Shown here one piece after another: positions 36,646-45,907 of a DNA stretch of 64,000 nucleotides. Location of the stretch: NCBI RefSeq assembly GCF_900055185.1, contig NZ_FIZX01000001.1, forward strand, positions 1 through 64,000, in the 5' to 3' direction. This DNA comes from Grimontia celer. Its GTDB lineage: Bacteria; Pseudomonadota; Gammaproteobacteria; Enterobacterales; Vibrionaceae. The position numbers and the translations under genes are program-made. How positions within the stretch are numbered: the first letter of the stretch is position 1; every line of letters starts with the position of its first letter. The notes beneath the pieces are model-generated. The model saw only the letters and a list, made by a program, of their open reading frames with translations. It searched no databases and was not told where the DNA came from.

Positions 36646-37478
36646 TTCAGCTCCTCGATTTTTTGTTCCAGCATGGCAATGTCAGCTTCAATGGCTGCGC
36701 GCAGGTTATCGTCTAAACGCAAATGGTGGTTGGCTTCAATCGCTTCCACGGTTGGCATGCCTTGGCCTTTTTCGGTATCGAGAATGATGGCGGTTGGGCG
36801 CCCAGTTTCAGCCTGTGCGGTTTCAATCGCGGCGCAGATGGCTTCGACACTCTTGCCGTCAACATTAATGGCGTTGAAACCGAAGGAAGCGAACTTCTCG
36901 CGAAGATCGAAAGACGCCTGAATCTCGTCGATGTAGCCATCGAGCTGGCGTTTGTTGTTATCGACAAACACCACCAGATTCGACAGCTTGTGGTGTGCGG
37001 CAAATTGCGCCGCTTCCCAGCACTGACCCTCCTGAAGCTCGCCGTCTCCAACAATGGTATAAACCATTGAAGTGGTGCCCGCTGCCATGCCTGCAGCACA
37101 CGAGATGCCCTGACCCAGAGATCCGGTTGTCATATCCACGCCCGGCGTTTTGTTCATGTCCGCATGGCTTGGCAGGTTAGTACCGTTACCGTTGATGGTT
37201 TTCAGCCACTCGATATCGAAGAAACCGCGAAGGGCCAGGGTAGCGTAAAGCGCTGGACCCGCGTGGCCCTTAGACAGCACAAACAAATCACGGTCTTGCA
37301 TTTTCGGGTTGGCCGGGTCGTGCTTCAGGTAGCGACCGTACAGGCAAGCCAGTGTTTCAGTGACAGACAGGCAACCGCCAAAGTGTCCGTAACCCATGTT
37401 CAGTAGAGCCTTTGCCATTTCTTTTTTGATGGACAGATTGAAGGCCTCAATCTGACGCAGATCGAGTAAAGATTGCAT
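36642..37478 (-). CDS. Transketolase, N-terminal (TPP-binding) subunit
   Basis: 278 residues. Histidine landmarks and the TPP motif are present: GHFGGCLS, SKGHAGPALYA, TGSLGQGISCAAGMA and GDGELQEGQCWEA...NN (GDG-N27-NN). SD GAGGT before ATG 37478. Downstream of the EIIC gene and coupled to the C-terminal subunit. I recall the same PTS plus split transketolase set in Salmonella (STM2340-2344), also of unknown substrate. Confidence 0.92.
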   Translation of the reverse strand: MQSLLDLRQIEAFNLSIKKEMAKALLNMGYGHFGGCLSVTETLACLYGRYLKHDPANPKMQDRDLFVLSKGHAGPALYATLALRGFFDIEWLKTINGNGTNLPSHADMNKTPGVDMTTGSLGQGISCAAGMAAGTTSMVYTIVGDGELQEGQCWEAAQFAAHHKLSNLVVFVDNNKRQLDGYIDEIQASFDLREKFASFGFNAINVDGKSVEAICAAIETAQAETGRPTAIILDTEKGQGMPTVEAIEANHHLRLDDNLRAAIEADIAMLEQKIEELK

Positions 37479-37530
37479 AGTTACCTCGGGAGAAAGAGAA
37501 GGGCAGGCTGGTGGTCAGCCCGCGCCAAAA

Positions 37531-38883
37531 TTAGATGTTTTCTGCTGTCTCGGCGGTTTTCTTGCCGATGAAGTTGGTGCTCAGAACCAATGCAGCAACG
37601 GCTGCGACACCCAGAATGACCGCATCTTTGCCCAGCATCGCCAGATAGCCCAGGAAGATACCTGTGATAGCGAAGTCAGAGTCAGAGAAGGTGGTGTTGG
37701 CAAAGCCCAGGTCGCCCAGTACAGGAAGCAGCCACAGGGTTAGGAAGGTAATGACCACACCGTTGATGAATGCGCCCACAGCCGCGCCGCGACGGCCACC
37801 GGTTGCGTTACCGAACACACCCGCCGTTGCGCCGGTGAAGAAGTGAGGGACCACGCCCGGAAGGATAAGCGTCAGCTCCATCACACCCAGCACGCCCATG
37901 CTCACCAGACCGCCAAGGAAACTACACAGGAAGCCAATCAGTACTGCATTTTGTGCGTAAGGGAACACGATTGGGCAATCCAGCGCCGGTTTCGCGTTTG
38001 GTACCAGTTTTTGGGAGATACCGGTAAATGCCGGCACGATCTCAGCGAGCACAAGACGTACACCCTGAAGGATAACGAACACACCCGCTGCGAAGCCGAT
38101 AGCCGTCAGAATCGCGTAAACAATTGGGTTTTGACCGTTACTCAGGTTTTCGGTGACGAACTCACTGCCTGCTGCCATCACGAGGATCAGATAGATGATA
38201 CCCATGGTCAGCGAGATAGAGATGGATGAGTCGCGAAGGAACACAAGGTTCTTCGGCAGATTCATCTCTTCGGTGCTCTTTGAGCCTTTGCCGACAAGCT
38301 TACCGACAAGGCCAGAAGCCACGTAACCCACGGTGGAGAAGTGACCGAATGCCACATCATCACTGCCTGTGATCTTACGCATGAACGGCTGCGCCATAGC
38401 TGGGAAGAGCACCATGATAAGGCCCAGAGACACCGAGCCCAGGAACACCAAAGACGCGCCGCTGAAGCCTGCCACGCTCAGGATGATCGCAATCATACAT
38501 GCCATGTACAGGGTGTGGTGGCCCGTCAGGAAGATGTATTTGAACTTACTGAAACGGGCAAAGAAGATGTTCGCCACCATACCGAACGCCATGATCATGG
38601 ACGTTGCTGCGCCGAAGTCCGCCATCGCTGTGGCGTAAATCGCTTCGTTGTTCGGGATGACGCCGCGAAGGTTGAAGCCTTCTTCCATCAGCACACCCAT
38701 TGGGGTAACAGCACTCACCAGAATGCCGGCACCGCCGCCGATCACGATGAAACCAAGGACTGTTTTGATCGAGCCTTTGATCACGTCAGAGCTCGATTTT
38801 TTCTGGATAGCAAGACCAATCAGGGCCACGATACCGATAAGGATCGCGGGTGTACTTAGAATGTCAGTGATGAAGTCGAGCAT
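37531..38883 (-). CDS. PTS EIIC, ascorbate (UlaA/SgaT) family
   Basis: 450 residues, about ten hydrophobic segments, UlaA family. Landmarks are TGHHTLYMACM, FGHFSTVGYVASG and HFFTGATAGVFGNATGGRRGA. It should import and phosphorylate a sugar acid or ketose with the EIIA and EIIB proteins encoded just upstream. SD GAGGG before ATG 38883. Ascorbate itself is doubtful because no ula catabolic genes follow; the product probably goes to the transketolase. Confidence 0.92.
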   Translation of the reverse strand: MLDFITDILSTPAILIGIVALIGLAIQKKSSSDVIKGSIKTVLGFIVIGGGAGILVSAVTPMGVLMEEGFNLRGVIPNNEAIYATAMADFGAATSMIMAFGMVANIFFARFSKFKYIFLTGHHTLYMACMIAIILSVAGFSGASLVFLGSVSLGLIMVLFPAMAQPFMRKITGSDDVAFGHFSTVGYVASGLVGKLVGKGSKSTEEMNLPKNLVFLRDSSISISLTMGIIYLILVMAAGSEFVTENLSNGQNPIVYAILTAIGFAAGVFVILQGVRLVLAEIVPAFTGISQKLVPNAKPALDCPIVFPYAQNAVLIGFLCSFLGGLVSMGVLGVMELTLILPGVVPHFFTGATAGVFGNATGGRRGAAVGAFINGVVITFLTLWLLPVLGDLGFANTTFSDSDFAITGIFLGYLAMLGKDAVILGVAAVAALVLSTNFIGKKTAETAENI

Positions 38884-38897
38884 AGCGAAACCCTCAA

Positions 38898-39161
38898 TTA
38901 ACGGTTCATGTAAGCGACGAGCTGTTCTTTCATTGCGTTCTTGTCGGTGATGTTAGGGATAGAAATCACGTCACCGGCATGAATGCTGTCTGCCAAATCG
39001 CGGGTGCAGATGAACACATCTGCCATGTCTGGCGTCACTGAACCCAAATCGGTGTGGTTCACTTCTGCCTCAACGCCCAACTCACGCATAACTTCCTTCA
39101 CTTTCATTTCGATCATGAAAGAAGAACCCAGACCTGTGCTACAAACGGCCATGATACGCAT
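38898..39161 (-). CDS. PTS EIIB, ascorbate/galactitol type
   Basis: 87 residues from ATG 39161 (SD GAGGG). Phosphocysteine motif MAVCSTGLGSS near the N-terminus. Small cytoplasmic phosphocarrier between EIIA and EIIC. A longer in-frame start at 39209 is rejected because the P-loop Cys normally lies near residue 8. Confidence 0.92.
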   Translation of the reverse strand: MRIMAVCSTGLGSSFMIEMKVKEVMRELGVEAEVNHTDLGSVTPDMADVFICTRDLADSIHAGDVISIPNITDKNAMKEQLVAYMNR

Positions 39162-39171
39162 AGTGTTACCC

Positions 39172-39615
39172 TCAATATTTTTGAATAATTTCAATGATGT
39201 CTTGTACATTCTTCGCTTCGGTGACGGCTAAAACGTCTTCATCGGAGCAGAAGAACTCAGAGATTTTTGTGATGAGCTCGATGTGCTGATCGCTGTCTTT
39301 TGCAGCCAACAGAAGCAGCAGTTTCACCGGGTCGTTTTCTTCACTGTGGAACTCGACGCCATTGCGGACGACGAGCAGGGAAAGTGCGTTATTGTTCACG
39401 CCCTGTTCCGGGCGGGCATGTGGCATGGCAATCATAGGAGCCAGCACATAATAAGGGCCAAGCGACTCAGTGGTGTCGATAATGGCGGACTGGTAATCAG
39501 GCTCAATATCGCCGGATTTCACCAAAGGCGCACACACCTGATGAATGGCTTCTTTCCAGTCAGAAACGGAATCTACCACCGCAATTCGGTGCTCGGAGAG
39601 TAAGGTTGAAAGCAT
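39172..39615 (-). CDS. PTS EIIA, UlaC/mannitol type
   Basis: 147 residues from ATG 39615 (SD GGTGG); an ATG at 39627 has no SD. The phospho-histidine motif MPHARPEQGV and the fold of the PTS_EIIA_2 family are visible. First gene of the EIIA-EIIB-EIIC-transketolase operon, preceded by two TATACAG sites. Confidence 0.9.
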   Translation of the reverse strand: MLSTLLSEHRIAVVDSVSDWKEAIHQVCAPLVKSGDIEPDYQSAIIDTTESLGPYYVLAPMIAMPHARPEQGVNNNALSLLVVRNGVEFHSEENDPVKLLLLLAAKDSDQHIELITKISEFFCSDEDVLAVTEAKNVQDIIEIIQKY

Positions 39616-39628
39616 ACATACCACCATG

Positions 39629-39660
39629 CTTATACAGCTAATAAGTTGTCTATACAGGTG
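39629..39660 (-). promoter_or_regulatory. Probable GntR operators before the PTS operon
   Basis: TATACAG occurs at 39631-39637 and 39651-39657, spaced 20 bp. The second lies in AGTTGTCTATACAGG (39644-39658), which resembles HutC/NagR-type GntR operators (TTGTCTATAC). Both lie just upstream of the EIIA start. Confidence 0.55.
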
Positions 39661-40013
39661 GCAATGTAGCGGTTTAAAAACGGCTTTTTCGTGATGGAAG
39701 TCTAACCTGCTAGCGGATGCTTTCGCGAAGTTCCCACATTGTTTTCATGGTCACAATGGCGACTTATTTCGTATCACATTCGGATTAAAGTGAGATCTTC
39801 TGACGAGTATTGGGAATGACTTGGTGATATGTGCGCGAGTGCTTATGTGAGGAGTGGGTTATTTTTACACCAACATCTGTATAGAAGTTTGCCAAAGCGT
39901 TAACGCCGCGATCTGGGCTAGTATGTTAATTGTGTGGTTAATCAATAAGCGGCAACCTATCGCTAATAAAAATGAAACCACCTTTGTAGTCAGCCAGAAT
40001 TAAGGGGCGGTTT
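39661..40013. other. Divergent intergenic region, PTS operon / phaZ
   Basis: 353 bp without a gene. Contains CTGTATAG at 39877-39884, the reverse complement of CTATACAG found at 39650-39657, about 227 bp away, consistent with repression by looping. No clear phaZ promoter seen. Confidence 0.5.
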
Positions 40014-41255
40014 ATGCTTTACCAATTCAACGCAACCTATATGGATGCCATCAAGCCTTTGAATAGTTGGGTCAAATTTATCAGGGACGTGAATGCCGCG
40101 CCCTGGAACCCAATGAAAACTTCTCCGGTGACCCGAACGCTTGATGCCTCCATGGAGCTGGTGGAGCGTCTGACAGATTGCTATGACGAACCCGCATGGG
40201 GGCTTGATACCACCGTTATCAAAGGCGAGAAGCTCGCGATTCAATACAATGTGATTGCCAATAAGCCCTTCTGTAATCTGCTGCATTTCCGTCGCAGCAA
40301 AGCGCAACCTAATCAGCCAAAAGTGCTGTTTGTCGCACCGCTTTCCGGCCACTTTGCAACGCTATTGCGCGGCACCATTGATGCCTTCCTGCCTGATCAT
40401 GATGTGTATGTAACAGACTGGCGCAACGCCCGCGATGTGCCGCTCACAGAAGGGGAATTTCACTTCGATGATTATGTCGATTATCTGGTCGAGTTCTTAG
40501 AGCTTCTGGGGCCGGACACCCATGCCATTGCGGTATGCCAGCCAAGTGTACCCTTGATGGTAGCGACAGCGCTGATGTCTGCGGAGAAGAACCCAGCCGC
40601 GCCTGCAACCGTGACTTTGATGGGTGGCCCTATCGATACCCGCATCAATCCCACCGAAGTGAATGATTACGCCAGCGGAAAGGATTTGGAGTGGTTTGAG
40701 TCTAACGTGATTTGTACTGTGCCCGAGCAATACGAAGGTGCGGGACAAGTGGTGTATCCGGGGTTCGTTCAGCTTTCGGGTTTTATGTCGATGAACCTCG
40801 ATACCCACGTGCAAAAGCACTTTAAGTTTTTCGGCGATCTGGTCAAAGGTGACGGTGATAACGCGGAAGCGCACCGCAAGTTCTACAACGAATACTTGGC
40901 CGTGATGGACTTACCCGCCCACTACTACCTCGACACCATCCGCAAGGTGTTTTTGGAACATGATCTGCCAAACGGCACCATGACTTATCGCGGCAAACCC
41001 ATCAATCTTGCTGCCATTAAAAAGACAGCACTCCTGACTATTGAAGGGGAACTGGATGACATTACCGGCCGCGGCCAGACTGCTGCTGCGCTCGACATCT
41101 GCCCCAATATCCCTAAATCCAAGAAAATGCATTACGAACAAAAAGGCGTGGGCCATTACGGTATTTTCAATGGCCGCCGTTACCGCGAGGCGATTGCGCC
41201 GAAGATCAAAGGGTTTATCAAGAAATACAATCCGAAGATGGTAAAGGCGGCATAG
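40014..41255 (+). CDS. phaZ: Intracellular poly(3-hydroxybutyrate) depolymerase
   Basis: 413 residues. Alpha/beta-hydrolase of the cytosolic PHB depolymerase family. The lipase-box equivalent is AVCQPSVPL with a nucleophilic Cys, as in family i-PHB depolymerases. C-terminal EGELDDITGRGQT and the GVGHYGIFNGRRYR His motif. SD AAGGGGCGG before ATG 40014. No PHB synthase genes lie nearby. Confidence 0.88.
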   Translation: MLYQFNATYMDAIKPLNSWVKFIRDVNAAPWNPMKTSPVTRTLDASMELVERLTDCYDEPAWGLDTTVIKGEKLAIQYNVIANKPFCNLLHFRRSKAQPNQPKVLFVAPLSGHFATLLRGTIDAFLPDHDVYVTDWRNARDVPLTEGEFHFDDYVDYLVEFLELLGPDTHAIAVCQPSVPLMVATALMSAEKNPAAPATVTLMGGPIDTRINPTEVNDYASGKDLEWFESNVICTVPEQYEGAGQVVYPGFVQLSGFMSMNLDTHVQKHFKFFGDLVKGDGDNAEAHRKFYNEYLAVMDLPAHYYLDTIRKVFLEHDLPNGTMTYRGKPINLAAIKKTALLTIEGELDDITGRGQTAAALDICPNIPKSKKMHYEQKGVGHYGIFNGRRYREAIAPKIKGFIKKYNPKMVKAA

Positions 41256-41361
41256 CCTATTCTTACGCGCCAGTGGAGAAAACACTTTTGCCACTGGTGT
41301 GATTCTGTTCCTTCCTGATCGTCGTTATAAAGAAACGAAACGATTTGAGAAGGAACAGCGG

Positions 41362-41895
41362 ATGTTACGAAATCTACTTCCCGTCATTGTGATGCTGGCA
41401 GGGATTGTCGGCGTTTCCACGGCTAATGCCCATGGCCCATCAAGGCTCAAAGTCTCTGAGTCTGTCACCATCAATGCCCCGGCTGACAAAGTGTGGAAAA
41501 CCGTGGGGGCATTCGACAGCCTTTCCTGGTTGCCACCTGTCACCAAAGTAGAAATGGAATCAGGAAACCCGACCGAGAAAGGGGCGGTGCGCGTGGTGTA
41601 TGTGGGCGATCAAAGCGTGACGGAAGAGATCAAACGCTACAACCCTGACGCTATGATGCTCAAGTACAAGATCATCAAAGAAAACACAGCACTGCTGCCT
41701 GTCACCAATTACCAGTCCACCATCAAAGTGAAAGCAGAAGGTGACAAAAGTATCGTGACGTGGAAGGCGGGATTCTACCGCGGTTATCCTAACAACGATC
41801 CGCCTGAAAACCTCAACGACGCAACAGCGACTTCAGCCATCACTGGCCTCTATAAAGCGGGGTTAGACAACCTGAAAGCTGAGATGGAAAAGTAA
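41362..41895 (+). CDS. Secreted SRPBCC (Bet v1-like) protein
   Basis: 177 residues from ATG 41362 (SD AAGGAAC). Signal peptide with ANA-H cleavage around residue 22, then a START/SRPBCC fold: INAPADKVWKTVGAFDSLSWLPPV is the usual N-terminal signature (key residues APADKVW and GAFDSLSWLPPV). Ligand unknown. A periplasmic location is unusual for this mainly cytosolic fold. On the same strand as phaZ, 106 bp downstream. Confidence 0.85.
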   Translation: MLRNLLPVIVMLAGIVGVSTANAHGPSRLKVSESVTINAPADKVWKTVGAFDSLSWLPPVTKVEMESGNPTEKGAVRVVYVGDQSVTEEIKRYNPDAMMLKYKIIKENTALLPVTNYQSTIKVKAEGDKSIVTWKAGFYRGYPNNDPPENLNDATATSAITGLYKAGLDNLKAEMEK

Positions 41896-42015
41896 GGTTT
41901 ACCCCATTTAACCCCGTCCTTGGTTCTTCCATTTAAAGGGAACGATACAATCGGTCTTGGCTCACCCTTTTCAGGGGAGAGGTGAGGAGGGGTTAACTTT
42001 CGTTAAAGATGATCT

Positions 42016-42783
42016 TCAGCTCAATTCCTGCGAACCACCGCCGCTGACCGTGAGCACCTGACCACTCACCCAAGCTGCCGCGGGTGAGCACAGAAACAGT
42101 GCGGCGAGCGCGATATCATCGGTTTTCCCAAGCCTTCCGAGGGGCGTGTGTTTCAGCATAGCTTTTTCAATATCTGGGGTGAGCACTTTTTCCAGCGCCG
42201 CAGTGCGGATTGCCCCCGGTGCGATAGCATTCACGCGAATGCCCTTGGTACCCAAATCAAAAGCGGTGTTGCGGGTGAGGTGATTGATGGCGGCTTTCGA
42301 CGAGCCATAAGACGCCATCATCCAGTTTTTGTTTTCGCCTGCCATCGAACTGATATTAAGCACCGCGCCTCCGCCGGCTTTTTCCATTTCCGGTGCGCAA
42401 AGCTGCATCAGCCTGAAAGGGGCAAACACATTGAGTTGATACGCCCACTCAAAGTCTGCCATGGGCATGTCGAAGGGTTTGGGGCCGCCACCACCTGCAT
42501 TGTTAGCAAGGATAGTCACCTTGCCAAACGTCGTGACAGCACGTTCAACTAAAGCAACTCTGTCTTCTTCTTTGGTGACGTTGCAGGCTGCAGCAATAGC
42601 ATGTCTGCCCGTCGCATTGATATTGCAGGCGACTTCGTTAGCGGCATCCAAATCGAGATCGCTGACGACCACCTCTGCGCCTGCATCAGCAAACACTTCG
42701 GCTATCCGGCGACCAATCCCGGCGGCTGCGCCAGTGACAATGGCAACCTGACCATCAAGGCTGAACTGTTGAATGACTGACAT
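42016..42783 (-). CDS. hdhA: SDR oxidoreductase, 7-alpha-hydroxysteroid dehydrogenase-like
   Basis: 255 residues, classical SDR. Rossmann TGAAAGIGRR, Asp42-type acidic residue (DLDLDAAN) favouring NAD, NNAGGGG, catalytic Ser-Tyr-Lys in ISSMAGE...SYGSSKAA. The segment NNAGGGGPKPFDMPMADF and end VLTVSGGGSQEL match E. coli HdhA as I recall it. Physiological substrate in a marine bacterium is uncertain. Confidence 0.82.
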   Translation of the reverse strand: MSVIQQFSLDGQVAIVTGAAAGIGRRIAEVFADAGAEVVVSDLDLDAANEVACNINATGRHAIAAACNVTKEEDRVALVERAVTTFGKVTILANNAGGGGPKPFDMPMADFEWAYQLNVFAPFRLMQLCAPEMEKAGGGAVLNISSMAGENKNWMMASYGSSKAAINHLTRNTAFDLGTKGIRVNAIAPGAIRTAALEKVLTPDIEKAMLKHTPLGRLGKTDDIALAALFLCSPAAAWVSGQVLTVSGGGSQELS

Positions 42784-42898
42784 AACAAACCCTCACCGCA
42801 AGAAGATGCATTGAGCCTAGATGCGAGAAACACAAGAGAACGCGTTATTCTTGATACAAAGCGGGAAGGAGAATTTTTTGGGGAGAAGAAAGCAAAGA

Positions 42899-42917
42899 AG
42901 GAGCCTTGTGGCTCCCT
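42899..42917 (-). terminator. Terminator-like hairpin after dadA
   Basis: GGAGCC / GGCTCC stem with TTGT loop; the minus strand continues TTCTTTG. Confidence 0.6.
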
Positions 42918-42933
42918 CAGTTAGTCAGGTGTG

Positions 42934-44187
42934 TTATCCCGCGTAGCGGAAGTAATCCAGACCCTCGACATTGCAGCTGATCTCTTTGGAGATGATTTGC
43001 GCCAGAAGATGACCAGAGCCGCATGCCATGGTCCAGCCCAGCGTGCCGTGACCGGTATTGGTGAACAGGTTGTCGAACGGTGTCTTGCCAATCAGCGGCG
43101 TGCCGTCTGGCGTCATCGGGCGGAAACCTGTCCAGAACTCGGCTTTGTCGAAATCGCCACTGTGAGGGAACAGATCTTTTACCACCATGGAAATCGTCGC
43201 TTTGCGCTTTTCCGGAATCGAAGGATCAAAGCCTGCCAACTCAGCGGTACCTGCGACACGGATACGATCGTCAAAGCGGGTAAGGGCGACTTTGTAGGTT
43301 TCGTCCATCACGGTTGATGTCGGTGCCTGTGTTTCGTCAGTGATTGGCACGGTGAGCGAGTAACCTTTCACCGGGTACACAGGAATGCTCAGACCCAGGC
43401 CTGCCATAAACTTGGTCGAATAGCTGCCCATCGCGACTACATAAGCGTCTGCTTCCAGCTCGCCTTTGTCCGTCACCACGCTGACAATGCGGGTGCCTTC
43501 GCGTTTTACACTGTTCACTTCGGTGTCGAACATAAACTCCACGCCGTGTGTTTTGGCAAGCTCAGTCATTTGTTGGCAGAACAGGTAGCAATCACCCGTT
43601 TCGTCATCCGGCAGGTAGAGACCGCCTGTCAGCTTGTGGCTCACAGACGCTAATCCCGGCTCTTGCTTGATGCAATCTTCGACTGTCATGCGCTGATAAC
43701 GGGTGCCGCTTTGCTCCAGAAGGGCGATATCTTTTTCTACCGCATCAAGCTGCTTCTGATTACGGAAGATTTGCAGTGTGCCTTTCTGACGGCCCTGATA
43801 TTCGATGTTGTGCTTGTCACGAAGCGCGAGCAGACACTCACGGCTGTGGTTAGCAATGCCCAGCATGCGGGATTTGTTCACCTGATAACGGTCTAGCTGG
43901 CAGTTCGACAGCATTTGCGTCGCCCACTTGACCAACTGAGGGTCCAGCGTCGGCTTAACCTTCAGCGGTGCGTGTTCTTCCATCAGCCAGCGAATGGCTT
44001 TTTGCGGAATACCGGGTGCCGCCCAAGGGGAAGAGTAGCCATAGGAAATTTGCCCAGCATTGGCGAAACTGGTTTCTTCGCCCGCTTTAGATTGGCGATC
44101 AACAACAGTGACTTTGTAGCCTGCCTGCTGTAAATACCAGGCGCTCATCAAACCAACAACGCCACTTCCCAATACCAATGCTTTCAT
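42934..44187 (-). CDS. dadA: D-amino acid dehydrogenase small subunit (FAD oxidoreductase)
   Basis: 417 residues from ATG 44187 (SD GGGGAG). N-terminal FAD-binding GSGVVGLMSAWYLQQAG, then FANAGQISYGYSSPWAAPGIP, and C-terminal GFRPMTPDGTPLIG plus NTGHGTLGWTMACGSG, all typical of DadA. Oxidatively deaminates D-amino acids (D-alanine) to keto acids at the inner membrane. No alanine racemase gene (dadX) adjoins; a LysR-type regulator is divergent. Confidence 0.93.
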   Translation of the reverse strand: MKALVLGSGVVGLMSAWYLQQAGYKVTVVDRQSKAGEETSFANAGQISYGYSSPWAAPGIPQKAIRWLMEEHAPLKVKPTLDPQLVKWATQMLSNCQLDRYQVNKSRMLGIANHSRECLLALRDKHNIEYQGRQKGTLQIFRNQKQLDAVEKDIALLEQSGTRYQRMTVEDCIKQEPGLASVSHKLTGGLYLPDDETGDCYLFCQQMTELAKTHGVEFMFDTEVNSVKREGTRIVSVVTDKGELEADAYVVAMGSYSTKFMAGLGLSIPVYPVKGYSLTVPITDETQAPTSTVMDETYKVALTRFDDRIRVAGTAELAGFDPSIPEKRKATISMVVKDLFPHSGDFDKAEFWTGFRPMTPDGTPLIGKTPFDNLFTNTGHGTLGWTMACGSGHLLAQIISKEISCNVEGLDYFRYAG

Positions 44188-44287
44188 GATTATTCTCCCC
44201 AATCAGATAGGGCGAGTTTGCGTTGTTTACATACCCCTAACAATCGATTTAAATTAATCACTGTGTGTAGAATTTCTAAAAGCAAAG

Positions 44288-45193
44288 ATGCAGACACTCA
44301 AAAGCCAACATCTCGGTGCCCTTTATACTTTTTCGGAAGTTGGTAGGCACAGCACATTAACCAGTGCCGCTAAAGCCATGCACCTGACTACTGGGGCCGT
44401 GAGCCAACAGTTGCTGCAACTGGAGCAGCAACTAGGCTTTACTCTGCTTGAACGTCACTCCCGTGGTATTCGTCTGACCGAAAAGGGTAAACAGCTTCAC
44501 CAAAATGTGAGTTTCCATTTAGCAGAAATTGATGCAGAAATCGCCAGCTTGCAGCGTAACACAGGAAAGAAGCAGGAAATCCGCCTCAAGCTCACGCCCT
44601 CTTTTGCGTTCAAATGGCTGGTGCCAAAACTCGAAAGCTTTCACGACGTTGACCCGGACATCCAGGTGCAAATTTTCGCTGAAGGCGCACTGGTGAACGC
44701 GGACACGCGGGACTTTGACCTTGCCATCGACTATCGCCCACACACCTTCAAACATCCGAATGCCGAACTTCTGCTGGACGAATACCTGCTGCCGGTGATG
44801 AACCCAAGGTATCTGGAGCGTCATCAATGGCTGCAAAACGACGCAGGTAAAGCCGAACATTGGCTGGGAGTTACCTTGCTGCACGATGCCATGCCATGGG
44901 AAAAAGCTGAGAAAGATTTGGAGTGGAGAAACTGGGCCAAAGCAATGCAGCTTTCTGTACCCACTGACCGTGGCCATTTCTTCAACCGGACTGATATGGC
45001 CATGTCCGCTGCCGAAGCAGGCGTAGGCATCGCCATGGCACGGATGGCGCTTATTGACAATGAGCTAGAAACCGGAAGGTTGGTATCACCGTTTTCGCCT
45101 ATCAAAGCTAACGCCGGGTATTACCTGATCAGCAATGTGCAGGACGAAAGTACAGAGAGCTTTGTGAAATGGTTGAAGGGGATGATTGGGTAG
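44288..45193 (+). CDS. LysR-family transcriptional regulator
   Basis: 301 residues. N-terminal winged HTH (HSTLTSAAKAMHLTTGAVSQQLLQLEQQLGF, here by its key part AAKAMHLTTGAVSQQ) and a C-terminal substrate-binding domain, GcvA-like. The gene is divergent from dadA across 100 bp, so it is likely to regulate dadA. SD is weak. Confidence 0.88.
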   Translation: MQTLKSQHLGALYTFSEVGRHSTLTSAAKAMHLTTGAVSQQLLQLEQQLGFTLLERHSRGIRLTEKGKQLHQNVSFHLAEIDAEIASLQRNTGKKQEIRLKLTPSFAFKWLVPKLESFHDVDPDIQVQIFAEGALVNADTRDFDLAIDYRPHTFKHPNAELLLDEYLLPVMNPRYLERHQWLQNDAGKAEHWLGVTLLHDAMPWEKAEKDLEWRNWAKAMQLSVPTDRGHFFNRTDMAMSAAEAGVGIAMARMALIDNELETGRLVSPFSPIKANAGYYLISNVQDESTESFVKWLKGMIG

Positions 45194-45257
45194 CCCGTTG
45201 TTATTCAAGATGACAGCACCAATAGCCCCTTTATTTGAAACTCAATTCACGAAATGC

Positions 45258-45905
45258 CTAAGTGGTATGCTGGGTAATACAGTGCTTACTGAGTTCTGTA
45301 TATTGAACTTGTAGCTCTGACAGAAAGGTTTCCGAACAGTTTATTTGATCCACGGGTTCGCCGATAACAACATCGCAGTTGAAAGGCACGAACATTGCGG
45401 TGCCTTTGGGCAAAGACATCCCAAGACCTTTCATGACAACGGGAATGACAGGGCAGTCGTCATGATCTTTTGCCAAGTGGTAGATCCCTTTCTTTAACTC
45501 ACTCATCACTTCGGGCTCACCTCTGCTCCCCTCCGGAAATATCAATAAAATATCTCCATTATCTAGCGCGCGGTGGCATTCATTAAAAAGGGCGTTCCGC
45601 TCAGCAGCATTTCCTGTTCTATTGATAGGGATGATGCCGATAACATTTAATGAGAGCCAGGCAGAAAAGCGGTTTGATAGAAAATAGTCAGCGGCAGCAA
45701 CAGGGCGAACCTTGTAGACCAAACTGATGGGAAACAAAGCGAGCAGTACGAGCGTATCAAGATGACTGTTATGGTTGGCGGCGATAAGGACAGGTCCTTT
45801 CTCCGGTAAGTTGTTGCGATTGATGACATTCAAGCCAAGCGCCACAAAAACCAGCGGTTTTACCACCAGCAACACAAACAGTACTTTCAGTGCTTTCGAG
45901 AGCAT
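45258..45905 (-). CDS. Lysophospholipid (1-acylglycerol-3-phosphate) acyltransferase, PlsC-like
   Basis: 215 residues. Acyltransferase motif I NHNSHLD (HxxxxD), motif III FPEGSRGEPEV. N-terminal hydrophobic anchor (about 8-27). It adds an acyl chain to a lysophospholipid at the inner membrane. Two bases from the cdsA-like gene; part of a three-gene phospholipid operon. Confidence 0.88.
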   Translation of the reverse strand: MLSKALKVLFVLLVVKPLVFVALGLNVINRNNLPEKGPVLIAANHNSHLDTLVLLALFPISLVYKVRPVAAADYFLSNRFSAWLSLNVIGIIPINRTGNAAERNALFNECHRALDNGDILLIFPEGSRGEPEVMSELKKGIYHLAKDHDDCPVIPVVMKGLGMSLPKGTAMFVPFNCDVVIGEPVDQINCSETFLSELQVQYTELSKHCITQHTT

Positions 45906-45907
45906 AA

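Noticed and set aside
38341-38859. 172-codon plus-strand ORF over the PTS EIIC gene
   Set aside because: Composition (rich in His, Arg, Glu) is typical of an antisense shadow, and the EIIC frame is clear.
37531-39615. Ascorbate utilisation (ula) operon
   Set aside because: The PTS is UlaABC-like, but no UlaG lactonase, UlaD decarboxylase or epimerases are present; a split transketolase follows instead.
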